From Streptomyces sp. NBC_01408 (lineage in GTDB: Bacteria > Actinomycetota > Actinomycetes > Streptomycetales > Streptomycetaceae), in the NCBI RefSeq assembly GCF_026340255.1, contig NZ_JAPEPJ010000004.1:1-64000 (forward strand): a DNA stretch of 64,000 bases, written 5' to 3'. Below, in pieces: positions 1 to 7,246 of this stretch. The position numbers were made by a program, and so were the translations under genes. The notes beneath the pieces were generated by a model. It was not told the origin of the DNA, did not search any database, and worked only from the letters and a program-made list of their open reading frames with translations. Positions within the stretch are counted from its first letter, which is position 1. The number at the start of each line of letters is the position of its first letter.

Positions 1-21
1 CCCGCAATAACGGAGCACTCG

Positions 22-663
22 ATGGCCAAGCAGGAACGCGCGGTGCGCACCCGGGAAACCCTGATCCGGTGCGCGGCCGAGATCTTCGACCGCGAGGGTT
101 TCACGGTGGCGTCGCTCACCACGATCAGCACACAGGCCGGGGTGAGCAACGGCGCACTGCACTTCCACTTCGCCTCCAAGGCGGCGTTGGCCGACGCCGT
201 CGAGGACGCGGCCCTGGAAAGGCTGCGGGCCATCGGTGACGAGGCCTCCCCACAGGGGGCGGGCTGGTTGCAGCACCTGGTCGACGTGACCCACGGGCTC
301 GCCCGGGGGCTGCGCGAGGACGTGGTGCTGCGGGCCGGTTTCGTCCTGAGCGGGGACACGGCCCGCCCGTCCCTGACCAACCTGCGGCTGCACTGGCAGC
401 GCTGGGTCGAGCAGGCGGTCGCGCGGGCCGACGGCGCGGGCGAACTGCGGGCGGGGGTGGCGCCGGAGAGCGCCGCGGCGACCGTCGTGGCCGCGACGGT
501 GGGTTTCGAGGTGCTGTGCGCCCGCGACGCGCAGTGGATCTCGCCGCAGACGGTCACGGGGTTCTGGCAGTTACTGCTGCCGTCCCTTGCCTCGCCGGAG
601 CTGCTAAACAAGCTCGAAGCCGACGGCAGCAGCCCCATGAAGCAGACCGGTTGGTCTGTTTAG
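22..663 (+). CDS. TetR-family regulator, gamma-butyrolactone-receptor-like
   Basis: 213 residues. The N-terminal TetR helix-turn-helix spans about residues 10-55, with the stretch GALHFHFASK that is typical of ArpA/ScbR-type receptors and pseudo-receptors. The C-terminal ligand domain keeps the LHWQRWV segment, which includes a Trp region lining the butyrolactone pocket in this family. Start ATG is preceded by CGGAG. Codon 184 (571-573) is TTA, the rare bldA-dependent leucine codon. It sits first in a run of regulators (three SARPs), the usual place for a GBL receptor in Streptomyces polyketide clusters such as the kinamycin alp cluster. Whether it binds a butyrolactone or is a pseudo-receptor cannot be told from sequence. 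Confidence 0.88.
   Translation: MAKQERAVRTRETLIRCAAEIFDREGFTVASLTTISTQAGVSNGALHFHFASKAALADAVEDAALERLRAIGDEASPQGAGWLQHLVDVTHGLARGLREDVVLRAGFVLSGDTARPSLTNLRLHWQRWVEQAVARADGAGELRAGVAPESAAATVVAATVGFEVLCARDAQWISPQTVTGFWQLLLPSLASPELLNKLEADGSSPMKQTGWSV
643..658. promoter_or_regulatory. Candidate autoregulatory element (ARE-like dyad)
   Basis: Arms CAGACC and GGTCTG flank a GGTT centre at the very 3' end of the TetR gene, followed by TTT. The CCGGTT core and trailing TTT resemble binding sites of butyrolactone receptors. It would control the SARP gene downstream. The match to the ARE consensus is by eye only. Confidence 0.35.
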
Positions 664-927
664 AATCCGATCACTGCCCTGCTCGGCCCGCCCGGAGATC
701 CTCCCGGGCGGGCTCCTGGCGCTGCCCCGGTCCGCGCGTTCCGCGCCGAGCGGGGCTTCGGCGTGCGCGCCACGGAAGTGGATCCGGCCAAGTAGTGGCG
801 CTTTCCCTACGGTTACTGGTGCTCATGGACCTGGGATATGGATCGTGGCCAGCGGAATCGTCCACGCCGGGGCGCGACGGGCGAGGCCGACGAGAAGTGG
901 TCTTGGCTGAAAACCGCCCCACTGGTG

Positions 928-956
928 TTGACAAACCGACTGTGCTGTTTTTTTAT
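928..956 (+). promoter_or_regulatory. Probable housekeeping-type promoter of the first SARP gene
   Basis: TTGACA at 928-933 and TTTTAT at 951-956 with a 17-bp spacer, in an AT-rich patch about 90 bp before the GTG start at 1047. The -35 is perfect; the -10 is only partial. Confidence 0.45.
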
Positions 957-1046
957 CAGGTAGTCCGGTGTAGCTGCGCACCGGGCCCCGGCGGTCGGAA
1001 ACGCGTAGGCCGGGAACCGGCCTCCGGGCGAACTTTGGGGGAGAAC

Positions 1047-1910
1047 GTGGACATCGAAGTGCTGGGTGCGCTGTCGGTGCGCGAGAACGGGGTTTCCATC
1101 ACTCCGACGGCGCCGAAGCCAAGACATGTGCTGGCCCTGCTCGCGCTCCACGCCGACCAGGTGGTCCCCGTGGCCGTACTGATCGAGGAGCTCTGGGGCT
1201 CGACCCCGCCGCGCAGCGCGCGCACCACGCTGCAGACCTACATCCTGCAGCTGCGCGAGCTGATCGCCGAGGCGCTCAGCCACGGCGAGAACGAACGGTG
1301 CACCGCCAAGGACATCCTGGCCACCCTTCCCGGCGGCTACCGCCTGGAGACGCGGGGCGGCACGGTCGACTACCGGGAGTTCGAGCGCCGGGCCGGAGCC
1401 GGCTACCGGGCGATGGACGCCGAGGACTACACGGGGGCGGCGCGCCGCCTGGCGGACGCGCTCTCGCTGTGGACCGGGCCCGCACTGACCGACGTACAGG
1501 CCGGCAGCCGGATCGACATGGAGGCCAAGCGGCTGGAGGAGGCCCGGCTGTGCGCGCTGGACCAGCGCATCGAGGCGGACCTGCGGCTGGGGCGCCACCG
1601 GGAGCTGCTGTCGGAGCTGACGGTCCTGGTCAACCAGTTCCGGATGCACGAGAGCCTGCACGGCCAGTTCATGCTGGCGCTGCACCGCTCGGGCCGGCGC
1701 GGCGAGGCCCTCAACGTCTACCAGCGGCTGCGTACGACGCTCGTGTCGGAGCTGGGCCTGGAGCCGTCCGCGGCGCTCAGCAGGCTGCAGCGCTCCATCC
1801 TGATGGCGCACCCGGAGACCGCGGCCCCGGCGGTGGCCGGAGCGGCCGGGGCCGGGGCGGCGACCGCCGCCGCGGCTTCCGGCGGGCGGCTCGTCGCCCG
1901 GGTGAACTGA
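1047..1910 (+). CDS. SARP-family pathway activator
   Basis: 287 residues if started at the GTG at 1047, which follows GGGGGAGA. An upstream in-frame extension reaches back into the TetR gene and is not credible. Residues about 1-100 form the OmpR-like winged helix of Streptomyces antibiotic regulatory proteins (start VDIEVLGALSVRENG, then PKPRHVLALLALHAD and the TLQTYILQLR recognition region). Residues about 100-250 form the bacterial transcriptional activator domain. The Ala/Gly-rich tail after about 255 is low complexity. SARPs bind heptamer direct repeats overlapping the -35 region. This one is closely related to the SARP at 4176, sharing the TLQTYILQLR segment. Confidence 0.9.
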   Translation: MDIEVLGALSVRENGVSITPTAPKPRHVLALLALHADQVVPVAVLIEELWGSTPPRSARTTLQTYILQLRELIAEALSHGENERCTAKDILATLPGGYRLETRGGTVDYREFERRAGAGYRAMDAEDYTGAARRLADALSLWTGPALTDVQAGSRIDMEAKRLEEARLCALDQRIEADLRLGRHRELLSELTVLVNQFRMHESLHGQFMLALHRSGRRGEALNVYQRLRTTLVSELGLEPSAALSRLQRSILMAHPETAAPAVAGAAGAGAATAAAASGGRLVARVN

Positions 1911-1927
1911 CCCGGGACGGCGGCTTG

Positions 1928-2169
1928 CCGGGGCCGCGCCGCGCGTACTGGAGCAGCGGGCCGGGCGCGGCGGGCGGCGCATGGCCGGCGGCCTGCTGGC
2001 GCCGGAGCTGCGCCGCGCCTACTGGGGCAGGCGGGCCTGGGCCGGGCCGGCGGCCTGCCGGCGCACACCCTTCTGGCACACACCCTTTCTCCTGCTCCGC
2101 CGGACGGCGGGCCGGAGGAGGGGTGTTCTGCTGTTCCGGGCCGGGGCCGCGCCGCGCGTACTGGAGCAG
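1928..2169 (+). repeat. Three copies of a 29-bp GC-rich direct repeat
   Basis: Identical 29-bp copies lie at 1928-1956 and 2141-2169 (each ending GCGTACTGGAGCAG). A degenerate third copy lies at 2002-2030. The second and third are also followed by the same GCGGGCCTG. They fill the 350-bp gap between two convergent SARP genes, where I see no convincing gene. Confidence 0.75.
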
Positions 2170-2229
2170 GCGGGCCTGAGGCAGGGCCGGGGCCGGGGCC
2201 GGGGCCGGGCTGCGAGCCTGGGGCGCAAG

Positions 2230-2258
2230 CCCGGGCCGGGGCAAGGCCCCGGCCCGGG
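2230..2258. terminator. Bidirectional hairpin terminator between convergent SARP genes
   Basis: Perfect 13-bp stem (CCCGGGCCGGGGC, 2230-2242, with 2246-2258) and a 3-nt AAG loop, immediately before the stop of the minus-strand SARP. No U-tract, as is usual in actinomycetes. Confidence 0.75.
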
Positions 2259-2260
2259 GG

Positions 2261-3301
2261 TTATTGGGCTGCTGCTCGGGGGGTCGTGAGGCGGTCGAAG
2301 CGGGTGATCAGTTCTTGCTGTTCGCGGGAGAGGCGTTCCACGTGGCGGCGCAGGCGGACGATCTCCTCGCGCAGCAGGTGCACGCTCGCCTCGTCCTCGT
2401 CCTCAGTCGCGTCCGCAGTCGCGTCCGCAGGACCCACGGCGTCCGCGCCGCCGCCGCTGGGGCCGGGGCGGGGCCCTCCGTCCCGGGACCAGTCGTGGTC
2501 GTGGGCGGGCGGGAGCCATGCCTTCTGGGCGGCGTCCGGGTCGTGGTGGTGGAGGATCGCCTCCATCCGGCCGCGCAGCACCGGGCCGGGCTCCAGGCCC
2601 AGGTCGTGCACCAGCCGGCGGCGTGCGCGGTCGTAGACGCCGAGGGCCTCGGCCTGCCGGCCGCTGCGGTACAGGGCGGTCATCAGCAGCTCGTAGAACC
2701 GCTCGCGCAACGGGTGCCGGACGGTCAGTTCCTCGAGCTCGCCGGTGATCTCGCCGAACCGGCCCGCCCGCAGGCAGGCGTCGAAAAGGGTCTCCAGGGC
2801 GACGAGCCGGCTCTCCTCCAGCAGCGAGGCCTCGGCCGAGCAGATCGTCCCGCGCTCGCTTCCCTCCAGGGCCGGACCGCGCCACAGCGCCAGCGCCTCG
2901 CGCAGTACGTCGGCCGAGCGTCCGGGATCGGTGGCGGCCAGCGCGCTGCCCTCGGCGGTCAGCAGCCGGAAGCGCTGGGCGTCGGTTCCCGAGCGGCCCA
3001 GGCGCAGTACGTAGCCCAGCGGGCGGGTCACCAGCCACTCGTGGTGTGCCTCGCCCGAACCGGGCGCGGGGACCGGGAGCAGCCGGCGCAGCCGCGCCAC
3101 GTGGGCCTGGAGGGCGTTGGCGGCATTGGCGGGCGGGTGCTCGCCCCACAGCTCGTCGACGAGCCGGTCCGCGGAGACGACCTGCCCGGCTTTCACGACG
3201 AGCGCGCCCAGCAGGGCGCGCTGTTTGGCGCCCGTCGGCACGATCCGCAGATCGCTGCGCGCGTCATGGATCTGGACCGGACCCAGAATGCGAAACTCCA
3301 T
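2261..3301 (-). CDS. SARP-family activator with C-terminal coiled-coil extension
   Basis: 346 residues, starting MEFRILGPVQIHDA. Winged-helix DNA-binding domain at about 1-95 (GAKQRALLGALVV, then NALQAHVARLRR). Activator domain at about 100-255, including the RFYELLMTALYRSGRQAEAL segment. It is longer than the two neighbouring SARPs. After an acidic Ala/Asp/Glu linker the last ~50 residues (HLLREEIVRLRRHVERLSRE and on) form a heptad-rich helix, probably a coiled coil for dimerisation. The ATG is preceded by GAGGATGAG. It converges on the first SARP and is transcribed away from the heptamer-bearing region at 3943. Confidence 0.88.
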   Translation of the reverse strand: MEFRILGPVQIHDARSDLRIVPTGAKQRALLGALVVKAGQVVSADRLVDELWGEHPPANAANALQAHVARLRRLLPVPAPGSGEAHHEWLVTRPLGYVLRLGRSGTDAQRFRLLTAEGSALAATDPGRSADVLREALALWRGPALEGSERGTICSAEASLLEESRLVALETLFDACLRAGRFGEITGELEELTVRHPLRERFYELLMTALYRSGRQAEALGVYDRARRRLVHDLGLEPGPVLRGRMEAILHHHDPDAAQKAWLPPAHDHDWSRDGGPRPGPSGGGADAVGPADATADATEDEDEASVHLLREEIVRLRRHVERLSREQQELITRFDRLTTPRAAAQ

Positions 3302-3474
3302 CTCATCCTCGCACGGGAAATTCGACGAGTCTGCGGCCGGAGATCCGTACTCGGCATTCCCCCCGAATAGCCGCGGGTCTTTCCTCCCGTATCGGACAGT
3401 AGCCGCAGTGCGGACGCGGCGGGAGATTCACCAGCGGATTACAGGGCGTTGTGGAAGATTTCTCGAGTCCCGGG

Positions 3475-3867
3475 TCAGGGGCGACGGGCGGTCAGCTCCG
3501 GAAAGCCCACCTGTACGCCGCGTCCGTGCCAGGCCCCGAGCAGCCCCAGCAGGGTCTTGGGATCGGGGAGGCCGGGCACGCCCGCAGGCCCCGTCAGGCA
3601 GCCGAGCAGGCCACGGGCGGCGGGGCCGGCGGTGTCCGCGGCCGATGGCTCGGCCGCCGGCTCCGGTGCTGCCGCCACAGGTGGGGGCGTGGTGGCCGTG
3701 GTGGCCGTTCGTCCGGCGGGTGCCGCCCGGTGGAGGCGGACCGGCTGCTGCCGGTGTCCGGGGCGGCCGGCGCGCCCCGCCGCCCGTGACGTGGTCGTCT
3801 CTTCGGTGCCGCTGTGCAACTCGCCGCCTCCTGCCACCGGGACGCCGCGCGATCGGGCGGCCGTCAC
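3475..3867 (-). CDS. Doubtful small hypothetical protein
   Basis: 130-codon open frame with high GC at third positions. The C-terminal part has a plausible hydrophobic composition (LLGLLGAWHGRGVQVG) but the N-terminal half is Ala/Thr/Pro-rich low complexity. The start would be a GTG without a visible ribosome-binding site. No family recognised. It may be chance coding in GC-rich DNA. Confidence 0.2.
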   Translation of the reverse strand: MTAARSRGVPVAGGGELHSGTEETTTSRAAGRAGRPGHRQQPVRLHRAAPAGRTATTATTPPPVAAAPEPAAEPSAADTAGPAARGLLGCLTGPAGVPGLPDPKTLLGLLGAWHGRGVQVGFPELTARRP

Positions 3868-3942
3868 GAAGCGGCGAGGCTAACAGCGCCGCTGCCCGGC
3901 CGAAAAGCATTTCCGCCCGTCCATCGCCGGTGCGTTTGGTTT

Positions 3943-3983
3943 CGTCAGCGCTTTGTCAGCGGTTTGTCAGTGACTTGTCGGCG
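3943..3983 (+). promoter_or_regulatory. SARP operator: four heptamers at 11-bp spacing
   Basis: CGTCAGC (3943), TGTCAGC (3954), TGTCAGT (3965) and TGTCGGC (3976), each separated by 4 bp, so on the same face of the helix at 11-bp period. This is the arrangement SARPs such as ActII-ORF4 and DnrI recognise over the -35 region. It lies about 190 bp upstream of the SARP start at 4176 and points to auto- or cross-regulation among the three SARPs. Confidence 0.8.
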
Positions 3984-4175
3984 CGGTTTCGGAGCCGTTC
4001 TTGGAAAGCCGCTCAAGACGTGGTCGAGTTTCAGAGGGGGGCGGATCGGCGGAAGATATGGTGCCACTCGTCTGCGGTCGACGGCGATGACATAAAAGGC
4101 CGGAAGGCGACAGTATCGGAAGCACTCGGGTACCGGCTCGGAATCGACGGCGGCCGGCAAGGCGCGGAGGGAATT

Positions 4176-4997
4176 ATGAAGATAAATGTCCTGGGTCCGT
4201 TGAATGCCGAAGTCAATGGGATATCGATCGTCCCGACCGCCGGCAAGCCCCGCCAGATCCTGGCGCTGCTCGCCCTGTACCCCGGCCGGGTCGTCCCCGT
4301 GCCCACGCTGATGGAGGAGATCTGGGGCACCGACCTGCCGCAGAGCGCACTGACCACCCTGCAGACGTACATCCTCCAGCTGCGCCGCCGCCTGGGCACC
4401 GCGATGGGCCCGGACACGCCCGGCTCGGCCAAGGACGTGCTCGTCACCCGCTACGGGGGCTACCTGCTGCAGATCCCCACCGAGGCGGTCGACGTGCACA
4501 CCTACGAGCGCCTCGTGGCCGAGGGCCAGCAGGCCTTCGAGGACGGCGAGGACGGGCACGCGGCCAAGTGCCTGCGTGAGGCCCTCGACCTGTGGGAGGG
4601 GCCCGCGCTCGTCGACGTGCGCGTCGGCCCGATCCTCGACATCGAGGTGATGCGCCTGGAGGAGAGCCGGCTCGTCGCGCGCGAGCGCCGGATCGACGCC
4701 GACCTGCGGCTGGGCCGACACGTCGAACTCATCGCGGAGCTCACCGATGTGATCGCCCGTCACCCCCAGCACGAGGGGCTGCACTCGCAGGCGATGGTCG
4801 CGCTCTACCGCTCCGGCCGGCAGGCCTCGGCGCTCGACGTCTACCGGCGGCTGCGCCAGCGGCTGATCGAGGACCTCGGTGTGGAGCCCTCGCCCCAGCT
4901 CCAGCGGCTGCACCAGGCGATGCTCGCCGTCGACCCGCGCCTGGACGTGATCTCCGGGCCTCGGCGCACCTCGACCTTCGACCTCTACGCGGCCTAG
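4176..4997 (+). CDS. SARP-family pathway activator
   Basis: 273 residues from the ATG at 4176, which follows GGAGG. In-frame sequence upstream is the intergenic region and is rejected. Compact ActII-ORF4/RedD-type architecture: winged helix (about 1-95, with KPRQILALLALYPGRVVP and TLQTYILQLRRR) and activator domain (about 100-250, with LHSQAMVALYRSGRQASALD). No ATPase domain. It is preceded by the heptamer operator at 3943 and followed by a strong hairpin. It is a good candidate for the main activator of the PKS genes. Confidence 0.9.
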   Translation: MKINVLGPLNAEVNGISIVPTAGKPRQILALLALYPGRVVPVPTLMEEIWGTDLPQSALTTLQTYILQLRRRLGTAMGPDTPGSAKDVLVTRYGGYLLQIPTEAVDVHTYERLVAEGQQAFEDGEDGHAAKCLREALDLWEGPALVDVRVGPILDIEVMRLEESRLVARERRIDADLRLGRHVELIAELTDVIARHPQHEGLHSQAMVALYRSGRQASALDVYRRLRQRLIEDLGVEPSPQLQRLHQAMLAVDPRLDVISGPRRTSTFDLYAA

Positions 4998-5041
4998 GGG
5001 GTGTCCGGTGCCCGGCCCGCCTGGCACCGGACACCCCCTAG
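4994..5041. terminator. Strong hairpin terminator overlapping the SARP stop codon
   Basis: Perfect 19-bp arms, 4994-5012 and 5023-5041, starting CTAGGGGGTGTCCGGTG, with a 10-nt loop. The TAG stop of the SARP (4995-4997) lies inside the left arm. The same sequence family recurs at 9151-9163 and 49029-49087. Confidence 0.8.
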
Positions 5042-5141
5042 TCCAGCGGTGCTCGAGGCGGGCGGGTGAGGCTCGGGCCCCGACCACCGCGCGCCGCGGC
5101 CACCGCGGCGCGCGCACGGCTTCCCAGGAGGAGAGCGGCGG

Positions 5142-5960
5142 ATGACTTCCCCGGCGGAGCTCGACGAGACGGTACGAGAAGCGGTACGGGGGGCGGGCGC
5201 CGGGGTGGCGGTGGAGCCGGCGGACCGCCGGGTCAGGCTCCACTGCCTCGCCCACGCGGGCGCGGGCGCTTCCAGCTACCGCCGCTGGCCCGCCGCGGTC
5301 GGGCAGGCCGTCGACGTGGTGGCCCTGCCGCTGCCCGGCCGGGAGAACCGGCGCCGCGAGCGGCGGGTCACCGACCGGGTCGGCCTCCTCGACGACCTCC
5401 TCGCGCCCCTGCTGGAGGCGGCCGAGGCGGGCCCGTACGCGCTGTACGGCCACAGCCTGGGCGCGCTCGTCGTCTACACGCTCACCCGGGCCCTGGCGGA
5501 CGTCGGTGCGCCGCCGCCGCTGTTCCTCGCGGTGGGCGCGTGCCTGCCGCCGCACGCCACCACCGCGCTGGTCGGCGCGGCCGACCTGCCCGACGAGGAG
5601 CTGCTGCCGCTCCTGGGCGACCTGGGCTCGCTGCCCCAGGGCCCGGCCGCGAGCCCCGGGGGGCTGTGGCGGCGCAGCGTCCTGCCGGTGCTCCGCGACG
5701 ATCTGCGGCTGGCCAAGGCCCTGCGCGAGGCGGCGTTGGACCCTGTCACCGGCGGGCCCGTCGACGTCCCCCTGCTGGCCTTCGCGGGCAGCGAGGACCC
5801 GATGGCCGTGCCCGCGGCGCTGCGCGAATGGCGGCAGTGGACGACGGGGCGGATCGAGGCGCGGACGGTCACCGGGGACCATTTCTTCGCGGGCGACGAG
5901 GCCCTGCCGCGCCTGATCGGCGAGGCCTGCCGGGAGCGCGTCCTCGGCGACCCGGCGTAG
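5142..5960 (+). CDS. Type II (editing) thioesterase
   Basis: 272 residues, alpha/beta-hydrolase fold. LAHAGAGASSYRRW near residue 38 is the N-terminal family signature. GHSLGA gives the nucleophile Ser105. The catalytic His lies in GDHFFA near residue 246. Type II thioesterases remove aberrant acyl groups from ACPs or release starter acids. SD GGAGGAG precedes the ATG. Monocistronic after the terminator at 4994. Kinamycin-type clusters also carry one near their SARPs. Confidence 0.88.
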   Translation: MTSPAELDETVREAVRGAGAGVAVEPADRRVRLHCLAHAGAGASSYRRWPAAVGQAVDVVALPLPGRENRRRERRVTDRVGLLDDLLAPLLEAAEAGPYALYGHSLGALVVYTLTRALADVGAPPPLFLAVGACLPPHATTALVGAADLPDEELLPLLGDLGSLPQGPAASPGGLWRRSVLPVLRDDLRLAKALREAALDPVTGGPVDVPLLAFAGSEDPMAVPAALREWRQWTTGRIEARTVTGDHFFAGDEALPRLIGEACRERVLGDPA

Positions 5961-6130
5961 CCCCCCTGTCCGGTCGGATCCGGACTCCCGCACACAGCCG
6001 TCCCGGGTGCCCCGGGGCGGCTCTTCGGCGTTCCGGGGGGAGGGGGAGGCGCCCGTACCCGCGGCGCGTCCTGCCGTCGGGCAGCCGGTTCGAGGCGCGG
6101 TCCGGCGGGGCTCCGGTTGTGTGCGAGCCG

Positions 6131-6267
6131 TCCACGAGCCGTTCCGGACAGGCTCGTGGACACGGCCATCGAGCGGAGGACCGTCGGCAATGACTGCCGG
6201 TGCCGGTGCGAGCGACACCGGTACGGGCGCATCGTGCCGGCCGCGGGTCGGACACCCGGCCGGCACG
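6131..6267 (+). promoter_or_regulatory. Two hairpins in the 341-bp gap before the aromatase gene
   Basis: TCCACGAGCC (6131-6140) pairs with 6151-6160. CGTGCCGGCC (6233-6242) pairs with 6258-6267. The gap has no gene. The first could terminate the thioesterase transcript; the second lies 35 bp before the aromatase start and may be an operator or leader structure. Confidence 0.4.
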
Positions 6268-6301
6268 GCGGCGCCGCTTCGAATGATGAAGGGTGTGGAA
6301 G

Positions 6302-7246
6302 ATGTCGGATGCGCGAGTGCACCACACGGTCCACGAGGCAATCTCGGCGGCTCCGGCCGGAGTGCTGTACGGGCTGATCGCCGACGCCACGCAGTGGCCG
6401 CTGTTCTTCCAGCCCTGCGTCCACGTCGAGCAGTTGGACTTCGACGGGACGCGGGAGCGGCTGCGCATGTGGGCCACCGCGAACGGCAAGGTGAAGTCCT
6501 GGGTCACCAGCCGGCGCCTGGACGTCGAGCGGATGCGCGTGGAGTTCTCCCAGGACGTGCCCGCCGCGCCGACGGACTCGATGAGCGGCGTCTGGACGGT
6601 GGAGTCGCTGGGCGACCGCTCCAAGGTCACCCTGGAGCACTCGTTCACGGTGCCCGGTGACGACCCCGCGGAGGTGGCCTGGGTGAAGAAGGCCATCCGC
6701 GCCAACAGCCGCGCCCAGCTGAAGCAGCTGGCCGCCCCGTGGGCGAACCTGGGCGAGCTCGTCCTGTCCTTCGAGGACACGGTGCGCATCAAGGCCCCCG
6801 CCGAGCTGGTCTTCGACTTCCTCTACCGGGCCGCGGACTGGCCGGGCGCGCTCCCCCACGTCCGGGAGCTGGAGCTGACGGAGGAGCAGCCGGGCGTCCA
6901 GGTGATGTCCATGGGCAGCATCTCCATCGACGGCAGCACGCACAGCACCGAGTCGGTGCGCATCTGCTTCCCGGGCGCGGGCCGGATCGTCTACAAGCAG
7001 ACGCAGACCTCCCCGCTGCTGGCCGCGCACACCGGCGAATGGTCGGTCGAGCCCGACGAGTCGGGTGTGAACGTCACCGCCCGGCACAACGTGCTGCTGC
7101 GCGAGGAGAGCATCGAGCAGGTGCTGGGCGCGGGCACCGACCCGGCGGCCGCCGGGCGGCACGTGCGCGACGCCCTCGGCCAGGCCGGGCTCTCCGTCCT
7201 GCGGTACGCCGCGCAGCACGCCGCGGCCGCGGTCCGGGTCCTGTGA
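6302..7246 (+). CDS. Didomain polyketide aromatase/cyclase (first copy)
   Basis: 314 residues: two tandem START/SRPBCC (polyketide cyclase) domains, about 1-150 and 155-310, the form found in ActVII-like and angucycline aromatase/cyclases. It catalyses first-ring C7-C12 cyclisation and aromatisation on the ACP-bound chain. Start: ATG at 6302 is chosen because GAAGGG lies 8 nt upstream; a GTG at 6293 would overlap that site. The stop overlaps the next gene (GTGA). It is a paralogue of the protein at 20196, sharing the RxxWATANGxxKxW segment in domain 1 and the FDFxxxAxxWxxxLPHV segment in domain 2. Confidence 0.88.
   Translation: MSDARVHHTVHEAISAAPAGVLYGLIADATQWPLFFQPCVHVEQLDFDGTRERLRMWATANGKVKSWVTSRRLDVERMRVEFSQDVPAAPTDSMSGVWTVESLGDRSKVTLEHSFTVPGDDPAEVAWVKKAIRANSRAQLKQLAAPWANLGELVLSFEDTVRIKAPAELVFDFLYRAADWPGALPHVRELELTEEQPGVQVMSMGSISIDGSTHSTESVRICFPGAGRIVYKQTQTSPLLAAHTGEWSVEPDESGVNVTARHNVLLREESIEQVLGAGTDPAAAGRHVRDALGQAGLSVLRYAAQHAAAAVRVL

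Larger units (their letters stand above)
3302..4175. other. Long intergenic region between divergent SARP genes
   Basis: About 870 bp. It must hold both SARP promoters. The right part (3943-3983) carries a clear SARP-type operator. The left part is GC-rich and has one weak minus-strand open frame (listed separately). Nothing else convincing is seen. Confidence 0.6.

Noticed and set aside
516..1046. N-terminal extension of the first SARP
   Set aside because: Would overlap the TetR gene and a good promoter; the GTG at 1047 has a strong ribosome-binding site and gives the family length.
3945..6341. 798-codon minus-strand open frame
   Set aside because: Runs through a SARP, a perfect terminator and the thioesterase; no recognisable protein.
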